DNA of 25,660 nt, taken from IMG/VR virus record IMGVR_UViG_3300025873_000040, positions 1 through 25,660 of that record; one strand, 5' to 3'. The notes beneath the pieces were generated by a model. That model worked only from the letters and a program-made list of their open reading frames with translations. It was not told where the DNA came from and made no database searches. Shown piece after piece: positions 1-6,062 of this stretch; the first letter of the stretch is position 1, and every line of letters begins with the position of its first letter. Both the position numbers and the translations under genes were made by a program. The stretch comes from a virus.

Positions 1-174
1 ATGGGAGAGACTTGGGTAGATGACATGATAGAGGAGGGAATAAAGGTAGAACCAATTGATAAGGTACAACTAGGTGCTATTGATTTCTATTGGGAGGCAC
101 CTATCCTAGAGATTGATCTTGTGTCTATTACGGGTAGAAGATTCATGCTATACATAGATGTGGTAGGAGGATAA
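1..174 (+). CDS. Hypothetical protein, 57 aa (possibly 5' truncated)
   Basis: An open frame begins with ATG at the first base of the window and ends at TAA 172-174, giving a 57-residue acidic protein that starts MGETWVDDMIEEG. The true start may lie upstream because the window opens exactly on this codon. It has no cysteine cluster or membrane segment, and I do not recognise a family. The next gene begins 9 bases after the stop and its likely ribosome site (AGGAGG, about 168-173) overlaps the end of this frame, so the two are probably co-transcribed. Confidence 0.5.
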   Translation: MGETWVDDMIEEGIKVEPIDKVQLGAIDFYWEAPILEIDLVSITGRRFMLYIDVVGG

Positions 175-183
175 TGGTTTGAA

Positions 184-771
184 ATGAAGTGGATCCCAGC
201 AATACTGCTGCTGTTAGTTGCCTTTGCCCAACGAGGAAAGGTTGAGTATTATGACAGAAGTAATATTGTACAGACTCCCCACTTAGGTAATTCCCAGTAC
301 CACCCACAATCATTCAGCGAAGAGTTCTTTATCCCCCTTCTTACGAGAGACAAGCTAAACACAATAAAAGTAAACATAACAGTAAAAACAAGAAAGGTAA
401 TGGGTGTAGGGAATGTTACTCCAAAGGATGGAGTAATAACCTTATCAAACATAAGCAATCACATCACCGTAATAATAGATACAACTCATTCAAATGATCG
501 GGTAATAACCTTACAAAGAGATTACAATTATTGGATAGTAGATGTACCAGCACAGACATTAATTAATTCACCCCCACAATATACAAAAGAAATAGGTGTA
601 GGAGTAGTAGCAGATATAAATAATATAAAGGTGTATAATATAGAAGGAAAACCACACATGAAGTTAACAGTAACTGGAGATTCTTTCTATGAACACGCTT
701 CTACGCTACCTATATTTGTTAGCAAGATTTCGTACAAGCATGACATAACAGGACAGGTATTAATACTTTAA
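184..771 (+). CDS. Secreted or envelope-targeted hypothetical protein
   Basis: This is a 195-aa protein whose first 15-16 residues (MKWIPAILLLLVAFA, then Q) look like a cleavable Sec signal peptide: one lysine, a Leu/Ala core and a small residue at the cut site. The rest alternates beta-forming segments rich in Val, Ile, Thr and Asn, such as NTIKVNITVKTRKV and VGVVADINNIKVYNI, suggesting an all-beta fold. A GGAGG lies about 11 nt upstream of the ATG. The family is not recognised. The signal peptide suggests action in the host envelope or periplasm, or membrane-associated virion assembly, but this is inference. Confidence 0.7.
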   Translation: MKWIPAILLLLVAFAQRGKVEYYDRSNIVQTPHLGNSQYHPQSFSEEFFIPLLTRDKLNTIKVNITVKTRKVMGVGNVTPKDGVITLSNISNHITVIIDTTHSNDRVITLQRDYNYWIVDVPAQTLINSPPQYTKEIGVGVVADINNIKVYNIEGKPHMKLTVTGDSFYEHASTLPIFVSKISYKHDITGQVLIL

Positions 772-780
772 GGAAATAAT

Positions 781-1023
781 ATGAATGCAGAGCCATGGAT
801 TTACACCTTAGCTAGACAAATGCTAGGAGAAGAGGATTTAGACTCTCAACTAACTGATTACTTATCAGATGTTGAGACATTTGCTAGTTTAGCCCATGGT
901 TCAATACAATCCAGACAGGTTGTAGCGTTAGCTCTTGTACACTTTCTTGATCGGAGGACATTGACGAAGAAGTTAGACAGGATGGAGAAAGACATTGAGA
1001 ACTTAAAAGGATTGGAGGATTAA
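781..1023 (+). CDS. Hypothetical protein, 80 aa, helical
   Basis: An 80-residue, mainly helical and acidic protein (MNAEPWIYTLARQML...). Its C-terminal third, KKLDRMEKDIENLKG, has coiled-coil spacing. AGGAAATAAT precedes the ATG as a good ribosome site, and the stop codon TAA abuts the start of the next micro-gene. No family is recognised. It sits in a closely spaced co-directional run from the signal-peptide gene to the nuclease gene, so co-expression is likely, but its function is unknown. Confidence 0.65.
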   Translation: MNAEPWIYTLARQMLGEEDLDSQLTDYLSDVETFASLAHGSIQSRQVVALALVHFLDRRTLTKKLDRMEKDIENLKGLED

Positions 1024-1098
1024 ATGAGTATACCATTTATGATTTTATTAGGAGGCAGTCTGATCTGGTTGCTTTACCAGATATTTGACGAGAGATAA
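1024..1098 (+). CDS. Membrane micro-protein, 24 aa
   Basis: A 24-codon frame, too short for most gene callers, encodes one hydrophobic helix (about residues 3-20: IPFMILLGGSLIWLLYQI) ending in the charged tail FDER. GGAGG lies 8 nt before the ATG, and the ATG directly abuts the stop of the upstream gene, as in translational coupling. The nuclease gene starts 1 nt after its stop. The arrangement is that of a real small phage membrane protein; the role is unknown. Confidence 0.6.
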   Translation: MSIPFMILLGGSLIWLLYQIFDER

Positions 1099-1099
1099 T

Positions 1100-1474
1100 A
1101 TGTACGAATATCAAGTAAGATCAATAGACCATATCGTAGACGGAGATACCTTCGATTGTACCCTGGATCTAGGATTTAACATCTCACACAAGATAAGAGT
1201 GAGGATGTATGGGATAAATACCCCAGAGAGTAGAACTAGGGACTTAGAAGAAAAGAAGAGAGGATTAGCCAGTAAACAGAGACTCACTCAATTGTTAAAT
1301 ATTGGTACTAACTCAGATGTTAACCTTATCCTACAGACTAAAGAGAAAGGTAAGTACGGAAGATATTTAGGTATCATATTAAGAGAGCGCGAGGATGATG
1401 ATGAGCGATTAAACATAAATGAAAGGTTAGTAACTGAGGGCTTTGCTGTTGAATATTTCGGTGGGAAGAGATAG
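1100..1474 (+). CDS. Staphylococcal-nuclease-fold (thermonuclease-like) nuclease
   Basis: A 124-aa SNase-domain protein (PF00565 type), predicted to be a Ca2+-dependent phosphodiesterase cutting DNA or RNA. The catalytic set of staphylococcal nuclease is visible: the acidic loop VDGDTFD (Asp21 region), the arginine and Asp/Glu segment RMYGINTPES (Arg35, Glu43; the Asp40 position is Asn here) and KYGRYLG (Arg87). I chose ATG 1100 over an upstream in-frame TTG at 1085 because GAGAGA stands 6 nt before it and the domain begins right there. There is no signal peptide, so it acts in the cytoplasm or is packaged. In phages such enzymes may degrade host DNA or help recombination. The Asn for Asp change deserves attention, although Asp40 is only a Ca2+ ligand. 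Confidence 0.85.
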   Translation: MYEYQVRSIDHIVDGDTFDCTLDLGFNISHKIRVRMYGINTPESRTRDLEEKKRGLASKQRLTQLLNIGTNSDVNLILQTKEKGKYGRYLGIILREREDDDERLNINERLVTEGFAVEYFGGKR

Positions 1475-1481
1475 TAGATAG

Positions 1482-1489
1482 CTATATAA
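1482..1489 (+). promoter_or_regulatory. Candidate late promoter box CTATATAA
   Basis: CTATATAA stands 4 nt before the ATG of the gene at 1494. It matches the CTAWATAW box seen before several structural genes in this window and resembles the T4 late element TATAAATA. It would start transcription at or near the ATG, giving an almost leaderless message for the head-protein-like operon. Confidence 0.4.
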
Positions 1490-1493
1490 TTAC

Positions 1494-1706
1494 ATGAAGT
1501 ATTATATTACACAAGCAGGAAAAGAGTTTATAGCTGAGACATCTGAGCGTGTTAAAAAGGCAGAGAATGAAGCTAGAGATAAAGTTACCGCAAGAGTTGC
1601 TAAGGCAAGAAAAGCGGGTGAGAATATTAGCCCCACTCAAGCAGGTAAAAGACAAGGACGAGCAATGCATTATGCAGGTAGACAGGCTGTAAAGGAGACT
1701 CCATGA
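1494..1706 (+). CDS. Small basic protein with capsid-targeting-like N-terminus
   Basis: A 70-aa, Lys/Arg/Ala-rich, helical protein. Its first 15 residues, MKYYITQAGKEFIAE followed by T, match the tag shared by other proteins here and end in EFIAE, the same ending as the T4 internal-protein targeting peptide (FIAE before Ala), where the prohead protease gp21 cuts ([LI]-x-E). The remainder is an amphipathic basic helix (VKKAENEARDKVTARVAKAR), as expected for a DNA-binding internal head protein. Its stop overlaps the next start (ATGA). The packaging role is inferred from the motif and composition; no homologue is recognised. Confidence 0.65.
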   Translation: MKYYITQAGKEFIAETSERVKKAENEARDKVTARVAKARKAGENISPTQAGKRQGRAMHYAGRQAVKETP

Positions 1707-1927
1707 ATTTCAAAGAATACTTAAAAGAAGAAGAGAACTTACTATGTGAGGAAGGACTTAAAACAAGGATTAAAGGAGTATATAAAAGAGCTAAAGAAGC
1801 TATTGTGGGAACCCCTGCCTCCGATACTTCTCTTTCTAAAGGAGATAGAGTTCTACATTGGATGAAAAAAGGACTTTCAAAGAGCGCAGCCCAAACAAGA
1901 TCAAAAACAGAACACGGGGATGGTTAA
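1703..1927 (+). CDS. Small basic protein with T4-IP-like N-terminus
   Basis: A 74-aa protein beginning MNFKEYLKEEENLLCEEG. This resembles T4 capsid-targeting peptides of the form M-K-x-[FY]-x-[ED]-[FY]-[IL]-x-E, with possible protease sites after YLKE or LLCE. Downstream it is basic and helical (KTRIKGVYKRAKEAIVG). The start overlaps the previous stop by four bases, implying coupled translation. It is the least similar member of the tag-bearing set and could simply be a structural or chaperone-like protein; an internal head protein is the leading guess. Confidence 0.6.
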   Translation: MNFKEYLKEEENLLCEEGLKTRIKGVYKRAKEAIVGTPASDTSLSKGDRVLHWMKKGLSKSAAQTRSKTEHGDG

Positions 1928-1928
1928 A

Positions 1929-2342
1929 ATGTACTATTTAACTGAAGAAGGTAAGAAGCTTTTAAGTGGGGTAGCAAAGGGTGATCCCCTTAGACGCTTT
2001 ACAGCAAGGGCAGTTAGAAATTTAAGACAGTATAGGCAGAGCCAAGGAACCCACGGTACGCTTGACCCTAGGGAACGAGCTTTTATTAGGCAAAGGGCAA
2101 GAGATCAGGAGCTTGCTACTGGTGCAACACCAAAAAAGCAACAGGAGGCTACAGATAAGCTTCCTGAGTATGACCTTCAAGCTATATTTAGGAATATAGC
2201 TAGTAGAAAAAATCTTTCACCGGAGGAGCAGAGTGACTTAGCAAAAAGAGTTGGGTCTGGAATGGGTGGCAAGATTCAAAGGAGAAGAGAAAAACTCCAA
2301 GCGCAAGGTATGTATAGAGTGGGACAAGCGACTAAGAAGTAA
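1929..2342 (+). CDS. Basic protein with MYYLT-type N-terminus
   Basis: A 137-aa, Arg/Gln-rich protein. I chose ATG 1929 rather than the in-frame ATG at 1920 because a GGGGATGG ribosome site lies 5 nt before it and because the protein then starts MYYLTEEGKKLL, aligning with the MKYLT tag of its neighbours. Unlike them, the tag ends LLSG and lacks the Glu before the presumed cleavage point, so it may be uncut. The body is helical and strongly basic (RRFTARAVRNLRQYRQ). Its stop overlaps the next ATG (TAATG). Function unknown; a packaged DNA-associated protein is inferred. Confidence 0.6.
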   Translation: MYYLTEEGKKLLSGVAKGDPLRRFTARAVRNLRQYRQSQGTHGTLDPRERAFIRQRARDQELATGATPKKQQEATDKLPEYDLQAIFRNIASRKNLSPEEQSDLAKRVGSGMGGKIQRRREKLQAQGMYRVGQATKK

Positions 2343-2569
2343 TGAAAGAAGAATTTAACAGACCCAAGGTTATAGATGCTCTTAGAAGAATGTTTGGGGG
2401 ATCCAAGTCCAAGGAAGAACAGGAAAAAATAGATGCTACGATGGCTCAGACAGATACTAAAAATCCCAAAACTATAAAGAATGATGCTGAAAGAGCAGCG
2501 TTTGATCAGTCTATTAGAGGGGTGAGGCATTCACCAGGAAGACCAAGACTAAGAAGGAGAGGTAGATGA
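2342..2569 (+). CDS. Small basic hypothetical protein, 75 aa
   Basis: A 75-aa protein with an acidic-to-basic gradient ending in the Arg-rich tail GRPRLRRRGR. It lacks the MKYLT tag of its neighbours. It is embedded in the same operon by overlapping stop and start codons on both sides (TAATG at 2340-2344, ATGA at 2566-2569). The Arg-rich tail suggests nucleic-acid contact. No family is recognised. Confidence 0.6.
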   Translation: MKEEFNRPKVIDALRRMFGGSKSKEEQEKIDATMAQTDTKNPKTIKNDAERAAFDQSIRGVRHSPGRPRLRRRGR

Positions 2570-2811
2570 AGTACTTAACTAAAGCAGGAGTCAAATTTAT
2601 AAAAGAGTCTCGCACGGGTAGACAATATCCCAGAAGAGGAAGAAGATATAGAAGAAGTAAAGCAGCATCAACAGAATCAACAGAATCAGAGGAAACTCTA
2701 CCCCCAGGAGTTGTTCGTGCTGAACCAGGATCAGGTGGGATAGGATCTAATCTCCCCCCTGGTGTACTTAATCCTAAACCTAAGCCTAGAGTAAAACTAC
2801 AAAAGAGATGA
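2566..2811 (+). CDS. Small basic protein with MKYLTKAG tag and protease-site motif
   Basis: An 81-aa protein beginning MKYLTKAGVKFIKE then S. The tag ends in I-K-E before Ser, a perfect fit to the T4 prohead protease rule ([LI]-x-E before a small residue). The mature part would be an extremely basic segment (PRRGRRYRRSK) followed by a low-complexity Ser/Thr/Glu and Pro/Gly tail containing LPPGV twice. AAGGAGAGG upstream is a good ribosome site. The first 45 coding bases are nearly identical to those of the next gene, indicating a recent duplication of the tag. Predicted internal head protein (inference). Confidence 0.65.
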   Translation: MKYLTKAGVKFIKESRTGRQYPRRGRRYRRSKAASTESTESEETLPPGVVRAEPGSGGIGSNLPPGVLNPKPKPRVKLQKR

Positions 2812-3602
2812 ACTACCTCACTAAAGCAGGAGTCAAATTAATAAATGAGGGTAGGAGAAGAAGTAGGTCTCAGAAATCTCAAAAAGTTAAGGATAAGTTA
2901 CTTATGCCAGGAGAAACTCCGTTAACTCCTCAAGGGCATGATGATAGAGGTAGAACCCCTAATGTAGAACTTAGAGCAGGTTTAGAGGATATGAAACCTA
3001 GAATAAAGAGAGCTAAGGATAAAAATAAAGATCTTGCGTATGGTAGAGAAGGTGATGTAGCAGGTACAAGAGGGGAAAGACTTGCGAGGGCATACGCACA
3101 AAGACTAGCAAGAGGTGGTAAGAAAGCTAGTAGAAAAATAGTAAGAACAGGGAAGACTAAAGAACCGATTAAAGGTTGGCAAGGAAAGGTTACAGGCTTT
3201 AGTTTAGAACATCCAGATACTGACCCTAAGAATAAAGGTAACAGATTAAGTAGAATATTAACTAAATCTTTAGGGGGAGCAGATCAAGGAGCAGCAGCAA
3301 CACATTCATTCCTTAGAGGGGCAGGAACAAAGACAAAAGCAGACCCAAGTGCAAGAAGAGGATTAAAAAAATTAGGGGTATCACCAGACGAGAACAATCC
3401 ACAAACTTTCTTTAGACATAGTTTTGCTAGAACTGATCCATCACAAACTAGACCAGGACAATTAACTAAAGGACAAGAGATAATAAATAGAGTGAGGAGG
3501 ATGGGTGTAAGGAGAACTGTAAAGAAGAAAAAGAAAGAAGGTTATGAGGTTATAGGAACTATGGGATCAGGTCATATGGGATCAGGTCAATGGACCGATT
3601 AG
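2808..3602 (+). CDS. Large basic protein with MNYLTKAG tag, candidate internal head protein
   Basis: A 264-aa, Lys/Arg/Gly-rich protein starting MNYLTKAGVKLINE then G, which again fits a [LI]-x-E prohead protease site. The body is almost all basic and disordered-looking: RRRSRSQKSQKVK near the start, RTVKKKKKEG near the end, then a Gly/Ser/Met repeat with GSGHMGSGQ. It is the longest and last member of the coupled operon 1494-3602, with its start overlapping the previous stop. The composition suits DNA binding inside the capsid. An enzymatic role is not excluded, but I see no catalytic motif. Confidence 0.65.
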   Translation: MNYLTKAGVKLINEGRRRSRSQKSQKVKDKLLMPGETPLTPQGHDDRGRTPNVELRAGLEDMKPRIKRAKDKNKDLAYGREGDVAGTRGERLARAYAQRLARGGKKASRKIVRTGKTKEPIKGWQGKVTGFSLEHPDTDPKNKGNRLSRILTKSLGGADQGAAATHSFLRGAGTKTKADPSARRGLKKLGVSPDENNPQTFFRHSFARTDPSQTRPGQLTKGQEIINRVRRMGVRRTVKKKKKEGYEVIGTMGSGHMGSGQWTD

Positions 3603-3648
3603 TAAGGGGTAATATAGGTACAAGTATAATACTCCATAGTATACTACT

Positions 3649-3948
3649 AAAAGTCAAATCAATAGTTAACAAGTGAACAGATCATGCAGTCTATTGAGTA
3701 TAGTATACAAGAGTCCATTTATTAAAAGTCAAATCATAGTGTTATATGCAGGGTAATGGATAAGTGTTTTGTTTTTGCTTTACACAAAAGTACATCCAAC
3801 CCCTAATCATAGTAATTCTAAGCTATATATAATAGCATCTAATCATATAATATATAATAATATACCCCCATTGCATACATAAGAGCATTAGAAAAAGTCA
3901 AATCATATATTAATATACTCAGAATACACTTGATAAAAAGTCAAATCA
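3649..3948 (+). repeat. Four direct repeats AAAAGTCAAATCA
   Basis: Identical 13-bp copies lie at 3649-3661, 3724-3736, 3893-3905 and 3936-3948. In the last three, a -10-like hexamer (TATATG, AATATA, TATAAT) begins exactly 6 nt after the repeat; the first copy lacks one. This spacing suggests an activator box of a phage middle promoter, similar in layout to a MotA box. The unequal spacing and AT-richness would also suit iterons at an origin. Confidence 0.75.
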
Positions 3949-3960
3949 TGTTAGTATAAT
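3930..3960 (+). promoter_or_regulatory. Candidate promoter TTGATA-19-TATAAT
   Basis: TTGATA (3930-3935) and a perfect TATAAT (3955-3960) are separated by 19 bp, with the fourth 13-bp repeat filling most of the spacer. Spacing is long for sigma70 alone, so an activator may be needed. It points at the short terminated segment that follows. Confidence 0.45.
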
Positions 3961-3963
3961 GTT

Positions 3964-4024
3964 CCAAAGCTACTCCTTTGGCCCTGTTTATTTCATACTT
4001 TGTGAGATATTCAGGGCTTTTTTC
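3964..4024 (+). ncRNA. Candidate small RNA ending in a rho-independent terminator
   Basis: Just after the promoter come a hairpin CCAAAG-6-CTTTGG (3964-3979) and then GCCCTG (3981-3986) pairing with CAGGGC (4012-4017), followed by a run of T (4018-4023). The whole transcript would be about 60 nt with no room for a protein. Alternatively it is only the terminator of the upstream operon, whose stop is 360 bp away. Confidence 0.4.
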
Positions 4025-4140
4025 TTTAAACCACTACATATAGTGGGTATAAGAAATTTAGATTCACTCAAAAACTAGCTAGGAATACCCATTCTAGACC
4101 CCGTGAATTCATGTTGCCCCTAGACCTATAAGCAATATAA

Positions 4141-4179
4141 GAGAAAACCCCACCCATACCATATGTAGTGGGTGAGGTT
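4141..4179 (-). terminator. Rho-independent terminator of the minus-strand early block
   Basis: On the minus strand an 11-bp near-perfect stem (AACCTCACCCA / TGGGTGGGGTT, 12-nt loop) is followed by TTTCTC. It lies about 20 bp beyond the stop of the last minus-strand gene (4202). Confidence 0.6.
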
Positions 4180-4201
4180 ATTATACTATTCAGTATATAG
4201 T

Positions 4202-4393
4202 TTATTTCTCTTCAGACTTATAATGGCAATCCCATTCAGATTGTTCTTTCTCGATTCTCTTAAGCAATTCACCCAAGAAAAGATATGGGGCATTATAGAG
4301 CCCATGATTCAATCCGATTGCAAACACTTCTGATTTCAAGGACTTGTAAACTTCCAAAGACATTGTAACCGTTATGGGATTCTTCTTTTCCAT
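4202..4393 (-). CDS. Hypothetical protein, 63 aa
   Basis: A 63-aa charged protein starting MEKKNPITVTMSLEVYKSLK, a beta strand then helix pattern that recalls ribbon-helix-helix proteins (short strand ITVTMS, then helices), though this is weak. AGGAA stands 6 nt before the ATG and the gene follows the GP88-like gene by 7 nt, so they share a transcript. The terminator at 4141-4179 ends it. If it is a ribbon-helix-helix protein it could be a small DNA-binding regulator. Confidence 0.55.
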   Translation of the reverse strand: MEKKNPITVTMSLEVYKSLKSEVFAIGLNHGLYNAPYLFLGELLKRIEKEQSEWDCHYKSEEK

Positions 4394-4400
4394 TCAATTC

Positions 4401-5057
4401 CTAATGCGTTGCAAACCTTACGGTTTTAGGGACGCTCCAACATAGACCACAACTAGCACAATCTTTCAATTTGCCTGTTTGTTCTGGACAATCAAAACTC
4501 TTGCCCTCAAATGATTCTTCCGCAGCGAATAGATTAGAAGACTGTACTCCCTCTGAGAAAGATTTATTTCGAGAGAATCTAATTGTGCATCGCTCATTAT
4601 AGCGAGTATTTAGCATCCAAATAGACCAGCCAATCTCACTACCTTCTTCCCTTCCCGTGTATCCGAACAATGAAAGAGTGGGGAAATCAAATAGCATCTT
4701 CTCCCAAAAATTAACATATTCCGTCGTCATGAAATCACCTAGAACATGGAGACGAATAACAATTCCTTGCGCGTGTTTCTTTGTTAGTGTTTCAATCTCA
4801 CTTTCAATCTTGGGAAGCAATCCGATTGTACTAAATCGGTGCGCGAATGGCATATTGTTACCATAACAATCTTCCCAATGATGGCATGATGTTGGGCAAG
4901 TTTCACGCTCAACTAGTGTGAGAGAATATAACTTTTTTCCTTTCCACTTTGGAGTGGTTATCTTGAAACCTAATTTCTTATTATTGGATCCTGGTTTGAG
5001 TACGGTATATAGTGTGGGGTCCTTGATGGACTTCTGAAAGCGTGTAGAGTATTGCAT
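4401..5057 (-). CDS. GP88-like phage protein with Cys clusters
   Basis: A 218-aa protein with cysteines at about 54, 58 and 64 (ETCPTSCHHWEDCYGNN) and a second cluster at 190, 200, 203 and 206 (CASCGLCW). The TCPxxC...CYG segment recalls the GP88 family (PF17338) found in actinophages and other phages; I assign this from memory with moderate confidence. The cysteines suggest a bound metal or Fe-S cluster. The middle, IVIRLHVLGDFMTTEYVNFW, looks like a beta-alpha unit. Its promoter has a -10 box ending 6 nt before the ATG, so the message should be leaderless. The biochemical function of the family is unknown to me. Confidence 0.65.
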   Translation of the reverse strand: MQYSTRFQKSIKDPTLYTVLKPGSNNKKLGFKITTPKWKGKKLYSLTLVERETCPTSCHHWEDCYGNNMPFAHRFSTIGLLPKIESEIETLTKKHAQGIVIRLHVLGDFMTTEYVNFWEKMLFDFPTLSLFGYTGREEGSEIGWSIWMLNTRYNERCTIRFSRNKSFSEGVQSSNLFAAEESFEGKSFDCPEQTGKLKDCASCGLCWSVPKTVRFATH

Positions 5058-5063
5058 AGGTCT

Positions 5064-5092
5064 ATTCTAGCGTCTGGGGTGGTGAGAATCAA
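5064..5092 (-). promoter_or_regulatory. Leaderless sigma70-type promoter TTGATT-17-TAGAAT
   Basis: Read on the minus strand: -35 TTGATT (5092-5087), 17 bp, -10 TAGAAT (5069-5064), then 6 nt (AGACCT) to the ATG at 5057. A start of transcription 7 nt after the -10 box falls on the A of the start codon. Confidence 0.75.
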
Positions 5093-5106
5093 TAAATAAA
5101 TAGTGG

Positions 5107-5180
5107 ATCGTCCTAAGTCCTTGTCAATACCGTACTTAGGTCATTCGGGCGGGGCCCGCCCCGCCAAATGGGGAATCCTA
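5107..5180 (-). repeat. Intergenic cassette copy 1
   Basis: It contains the conserved core CTTGTCAATACCGTACTTAG (plus strand), flanked by complementary arms CCTAAG and CTTAGG, then a GC palindrome (GGCGGGG-CCCG-CCCCGCC) and the box AAATGGGGAATCCTA. The cassette lies between the stop of the upstream micro-gene and the promoter of the GP88-like gene. See the other five copies at 6063, 7211, 8206, 8921 and 9963. Confidence 0.8.
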
Positions 5181-5246
5181 AACTAGAAAAGTGATAGCAC
5201 CTAGGATTGCAAAGAAGATAACAGATCGCCAATCATCCCTGCTCAT
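5178..5246 (-). CDS. Membrane micro-protein, 22 aa
   Basis: A 22-codon frame starts MSRDDWRSV and continues into one hydrophobic helix (IFFAILGAITFLV) to a TAG at the cassette edge. GGAG lies 7 nt before the ATG, and the frame overlaps the last codons of the upstream gene in another frame. Size, topology and placement before a cassette parallel the micro-gene at 8279-8347. Function unknown; possibly an inner-membrane regulator or superinfection factor. Confidence 0.5.
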   Translation of the reverse strand: MSRDDWRSVIFFAILGAITFLV

Positions 5247-5448
5247 TGTTTTTCTCCCATGCTTCACGCATCAATCGGTTACCCTCTTCGGTCCATCGGA
5301 TAGTTAGATCTTCCTCCTCGTCATTCCATCCAAGGTCACACCATCCCATTTCAGAAGCTCGGAGATAGCACAGAGCCTCGTCTAAACTGTCGGCTAGGCT
5401 TTCGTTGAAATTGTTACCAGTCCAAGTTATTCGATTGCGTAGGCTCAT
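5233..5448 (-). CDS. Hypothetical acidic protein, 71 aa
   Basis: A 71-aa Trp- and Glu-rich protein (MSLRNRITWTGNNFNESLADS...). A longer frame extends to 5499, but I chose ATG 5448 because GGAGG lies 8 nt upstream and the extension would run inside the sigma gene. It starts 2 nt after the sigma factor stop, so it is translationally linked to that gene. Repeated acidic stretches such as DLGWNDEEEDLT suggest a protein-binding or DNA-mimic-like surface; this is speculation. No family recognised. Confidence 0.6.
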   Translation of the reverse strand: MSLRNRITWTGNNFNESLADSLDEALCYLRASEMGWCDLGWNDEEEDLTIRWTEEGNRLMREAWEKNNEQG

Positions 5449-5450
5449 TG

Positions 5451-5993
5451 TTATGCCTCCATAGTGGCAAGGGTTCGGTTGATAAGTTGACGCACCCACT
5501 CGTTAGAGCGTCCAATGTTCTTTCCAATCTCTTCCAGGGTGAGGTCATCCACAAAACGCAACTCGAAAATGTGCTGCATAGCAGGGGACAGGTCAGCGAT
5601 CATATCAGAGAATGAATCGGTGTCGTTCTCGGTGTATGATGGGTGCCAGCGGTCGCTGTTTGATCCTCCACGCCCACCTGTTTCATTCTCGCAATTATTG
5701 TTTAGGTCGTCAATCGAGAAGTGGACCGTTTCACGCTTTGCGCGGGGCATACTAGAACGCAGGGAAGTATTTAGTCCCCAACGGATACGCTGGATGATAT
5801 AAGTGGAGAGGGTCATACCAGCTTCGGGGTCGTACTCCTCAAGAGCCTTGAGAATATAGATGCGCCCGATCTGTGCGAGGTCTTCAAGTTCATAGTCCAT
5901 ACGGATCGAGCGGTAGCGCATCCATTGGTGTGCGTACTTGTAGACTGCCAGATCAAATTGGGCGAGTGCTTGTGCTTGTGTCATTGTTTCCAT
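5451..5993 (-). CDS. Phage RNA polymerase sigma factor (sigma70 family, gp55-like size)
   Basis: A 180-aa protein with the two core sigma modules. Region 2 spans about residues 35-75 (LEDLAQIGRIYILKALEEYDP then STYIIQRIRWGL), binding core polymerase and the -10 element. Region 4 spans about 135-176 with the helix-turn-helix LTLEEIGKNIGRSNEWVRQL. The linker (about 100-125) is Asn/Gly-rich. Its length is close to T4 gp55, the late sigma factor, and T4-late-like boxes precede virion genes here, so a late-transcription role is likely. It could alternatively serve the TAGAAT promoters of this block. The start METMT lies 6 nt after a -10 box; a second ATG three codons later is possible. Confidence 0.85.
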   Translation of the reverse strand: METMTQAQALAQFDLAVYKYAHQWMRYRSIRMDYELEDLAQIGRIYILKALEEYDPEAGMTLSTYIIQRIRWGLNTSLRSSMPRAKRETVHFSIDDLNNNCENETGGRGGSNSDRWHPSYTENDTDSFSDMIADLSPAMQHIFELRFVDDLTLEEIGKNIGRSNEWVRQLINRTLATMEA

Positions 5994-5996
5994 ACC

Positions 5997-6028
5997 CCTA
6001 TTCTATCAGAATAGGCCCCTTATCTCTA
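5997..6028 (-). promoter_or_regulatory. Sigma-gene promoter overlapped by a perfect inverted repeat
   Basis: On the minus strand: weak -35 TAGAGA (6028-6023), 17 bp, extended -10 TGATAGAAT (-10 at 6005-6000), then AGGGGT and the ATG at 5993. CCTATTCT (5997-6004) and AGAATAGG (6008-6015) form a perfect 8-bp inverted repeat with a 3-nt centre directly over the -10 box, a natural operator position. Confidence 0.65.
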
Positions 6029-6062
6029 CAGTTTGGGCTAACTATCGACCGAAAATGAATTT

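Larger units (their letters stand above)
3603..4201. other. Non-coding AT-rich region (about 600 bp) between head-protein operon and early block
   Basis: No convincing gene is visible on either strand. The region holds four copies of a 13-bp direct repeat, a candidate promoter with a short terminated RNA (3955-4024), a small CCACTA/TAGTGG hairpin (about 4032-4047), and the terminator of the convergent minus-strand genes (4141-4179). Many AT-only stretches such as AATATATAATAATATA occur around 3846-3865. An origin of replication, a regulatory hub or small RNAs are all possible. Confidence 0.6.

Noticed and set aside
3649-3948. CRISPR array
   Set aside because: Only four 13-bp repeats with uneven spacing (75, 169 and 43 bp); not CRISPR-like and no cas genes.
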